Shown here piece after piece: positions 61,100 through 64,000 of a stretch of 64,000 nt of DNA. The translations under genes were made by a program, and so were the position numbers. The stretch lies in the NCBI RefSeq assembly GCF_963665245.1, contig NZ_OY762268.1, forward strand, positions 1,178,001 to 1,242,000. The letters run 5' to 3'. This DNA is from an uncultured Paludibaculum sp. GTDB lineage: Bacteria > Acidobacteriota > Terriglobia > Bryobacterales > Bryobacteraceae. The notes beneath the pieces were generated by a model that worked only from the letters and a program-made list of their open reading frames with translations, did no database searches and had not been told where the DNA came from. The first letter of the stretch is position 1; each line of letters opens with the position of its first letter.

Positions 61100-61189
61100 A
61101 AATGGAGGCTGAGCTCCGAACTAATCAGACTAACATACACTCCCGGTGCGAAAGGCCAAGATCAAGCCGGAGAGGCACTTGGAGGGGTC

Positions 61190-61287
61190 TGGAAAAGCAA
61201 AGGGCCCATCCCAAGGGATAGGCCCTTACTCTGATGTTCAATGGGAGAATCAGATTCAACGGTTTCGCGACCGTAAAACCTGTATGT
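61190..61287 (-). ncRNA. Candidate small RNA or rnj leader ending in a terminator
   Basis: A transcript from TTGACT-17-TACCCT would start near 61287 and end after about 98 nt at the terminator hairpin (61227-61200). It would contain a short stem CGGT/ACCG near 61272-61259. It may be an independent sRNA, since rnj has its own promoter-like boxes further down, or the first part of an rnj leader with attenuation. No known RNA family was recognised. Confidence 0.35.
61200..61227 (-). terminator. Intrinsic terminator hairpin with U-rich tail
   Basis: AAGGGCC-ATCCC and GGGAT-GGCCCTT form a 12-bp stem with one mismatch and a two-base loop; on the minus strand it is followed by TTGCTTTTCC. It lies 318 bp past the DUF6599 stop and about 100 bp before the rnj start. 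This is the best intrinsic terminator in the window. Confidence 0.75.
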
Positions 61288-61544
61288 GTTTTGAGGGTAG
61301 ACTTTGAAGAAGGTTAAGTCAAGGGAAAAACTGGAGCGCTGGAAATTCGCCGCAAGCTGCTGACACTATTATACTTACACGGAATCCAAAGAGAAAGTCC
61401 GCCGGCTGGGGCGAGCTGGGAACCCGAGCGAAGAACTTGCGGTTTCGGCTGTAAAGTAGAGACAGATCGAGGTTTATTGGACCGGCCGGAACAGCCAGCG
61501 AATTCGGCCGCGGAGCCCCTCGGGCCCAAAGAAATCGGCAATTT

Positions 61545-62551
61545 TTACTGGCTTTGAGGCCAGTCGTGGAAGTGTATGACCGTCACGGTGTCGTCGCCGC
61601 CGCTCATCCGCATGCGCCGGTGGCGCAGGAATACCCACAGACAAGCGAAGAGGATCCCCCCGCCCAGGCATATTACTAACAGTACCCCGGTGAGCTCGAA
61701 GATGGCGACGAGCATGCCGCCGACGTTGGGCATCTCGGGGATCTTGCCCGGCGTGTTCCAGGTGAAGACGGCATTCCAGACGGATTGGCCCAGGATGGCC
61801 GACGCCACCTTGGGATCGGCTCCGCCGGGGACGACCGAGATGTAGGGACCGGTGCGCTGTACGATCCAGCCCGCCTGCTTTTCGAATTCCTTGGTCCTGA
61901 GCATCGCCAACTGGGGCGTATGGTAGTCGAAGACCAGGACGGTGACTTCCCCGCCCCCAGGGGCCTGGAAACGGCCCAGTTCGGCCTCCGTGCCGTCCTC
62001 AAAGCCCGCCAGGGAGGCCGGGACGCCCGGAGCGAACTTCTCGAGAGAGTGGATGCCGAGGATGTAGCGTTCGCTGTTGCGAATCCGGCTCTTTTCCGGC
62101 AGATAGCCGGGCAGGTTGGGCAGGCCGCCACCGGAGCGCATGCGCGGCAGTTTGGAGAACAGCTCGTTGAGCTCCCGGTCGAGCGGGCGCCAGCCGTCGA
62201 AGCGCAGGACGTAGTTGTCGTGGGCGATGTACTGCGAACCGGAGGTGGTGCAGATGAGCGGCACACCAGGCACACCGGCGCAGTTGGTGGGGCGCACGGC
62301 CTGATACCAGGCGAGGGCGGAGGTAGCGTCCTTCAGCCGCCAAGCGGTGGCCTGGAACTTGCCGACCGGCCCGTTATAGGCGGCCTGTTCGGAGGCGTCG
62401 CCACCGTACTCGACCCAAAGCATGGGGTCGTCAATCTGGACGGCTTGTTGCTTGGCACGGGTAGAGCCGTGCCAGGTTTCCGGCCAGATCTGGGCAGAGG
62501 CCCCGGAGGCCAGCAAGAGAATGGCGGCAGTGGTCTTGGTGAGGAGTTGGA

Positions 62552-62567
<16 letters not shown>
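61545..62567 (-). CDS. Exported/membrane protein of the DUF6599 type
   Basis: The 340-residue protein has a signal peptide (GASAQIWPETW), a periplasmic domain with ATAWRLKDATSALAWYQ and NYVLRFDGW, and a C-terminal membrane helix (VAIFELTGVLLVICLGGGILFACLW, near 285-312) with a basic cytosolic tail. The DUF6599 call rests on the start region (W-x4-G-x2-A) and is tentative. Its start overlaps the secA stop by 16 bp, so it is cotranscribed with secA. Its function is unknown. Confidence 0.75.

Positions 62568-64000
<1,433 letters not shown>

Larger units (their letters stand above)
61100..61544. other. 445-bp intergenic region without a protein gene
   Basis: No credible ORF is present. On the minus strand it holds a TATAAT box (61373-61368), a TTGACT-17-TACCCT promoter (61322-61294), a small ACGGT/ACCGT hairpin near 61260, and a strong hairpin with U-rich tail (61227-61191). 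The region upstream of 61380 has no structure I can name. Confidence 0.7.

Noticed and set aside
61314..61541. 75-codon minus-strand frame between rnj and the DUF6599 gene
   Set aside because: It has no SD, no family features, and is crossed by promoter-like boxes.

Overview
The window is GC-rich, densely coded chromosomal DNA, and its gene content points to an Acidobacteriota genome close to Solibacter/Bryobacter/Paludibaculum. The supporting families are a VWFA-related secreted protein, a DUF1800 protein with Ig-like repeats paired with a Tat-exported DUF1501 protein, a relic of an ECF sigma/Ser-Thr kinase locus, DUF2961 and DUF6599 proteins, a BlaI/M56 pair with TonB-C domains, and many secreted carbohydrate-active and peptidase genes. 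This placement is inferred from family content; no rRNA or tRNA gene was found.

Layout. 1-1.5 kb: the end of an enolase-superfamily gene, then a peroxiredoxin on the minus strand with an in-frame TGA exactly at the peroxidatic cysteine and a hairpin just after it, so most likely a selenoprotein. 1.7-9.2 kb: one compact chemosensory cluster (cheW, mcp, cheA, cheR, cheD, cheY, a CheX-like gene, cheB). 9.2-23.5 kb: acetyl-CoA synthetase, a small divergent gene, a Nudix-like protein, a secreted HExxH/TPR peptidase, an HD-GYP protein, a rhomboid, a VWA protein, a response regulator, a GH3 enzyme, a relic of a second GH3 gene, a PEBP-like protein, a metallo-beta-lactamase-fold hydrolase and a sulfatase. 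23.5-31.4 kb: metH, a lipoprotein, a Yip1 membrane protein, an inverted pair of heptamer arrays, gph and gamma-glutamyltransferase. 31.4-42.4 kb: the DUF1501/DUF1800 pair, the sigma/kinase relic, a Gfo/Idh/MocA oxidoreductase, a metzincin-like protease divergent from a glycoside hydrolase, and tsaB. 42.4-48 kb: a GH2-DUF2961-cupin operon whose first gene is split by an IS256-family element. 48-53.5 kb: a BaiN-like flavoprotein, then a BlaI repressor with an M56 sensor that carries a TPR/TonB-C output region, beside a free-standing paralogue of that output region. 53.8-64 kb: small secreted proteins, a D-threonine-aldolase-like enzyme, citrate synthase, a GlcD-like oxidase, RNase J, a candidate small RNA or leader, a DUF6599 protein and the C-terminal part of secA.

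How the genes work together. The che genes form a full signalling and adaptation set (receptor, coupling protein, kinase, methyltransferase, methylesterase, deamidase, response regulator, phosphatase) with no flagellar genes in view. The exported hydrolases, sulfatase, GGT, peptidases and GH2/DUF2961/cupin group fit a saprophytic life on polymers, with acs and gltA serving central carbon flow. A recurring promoter pattern is visible: several genes lack a Shine-Dalgarno sequence but have a TANNNT element 6-10 bases before the start codon, which suggests leaderless transcripts. At two tight divergent gene pairs with 25-bp gaps the two elements share a central TA.
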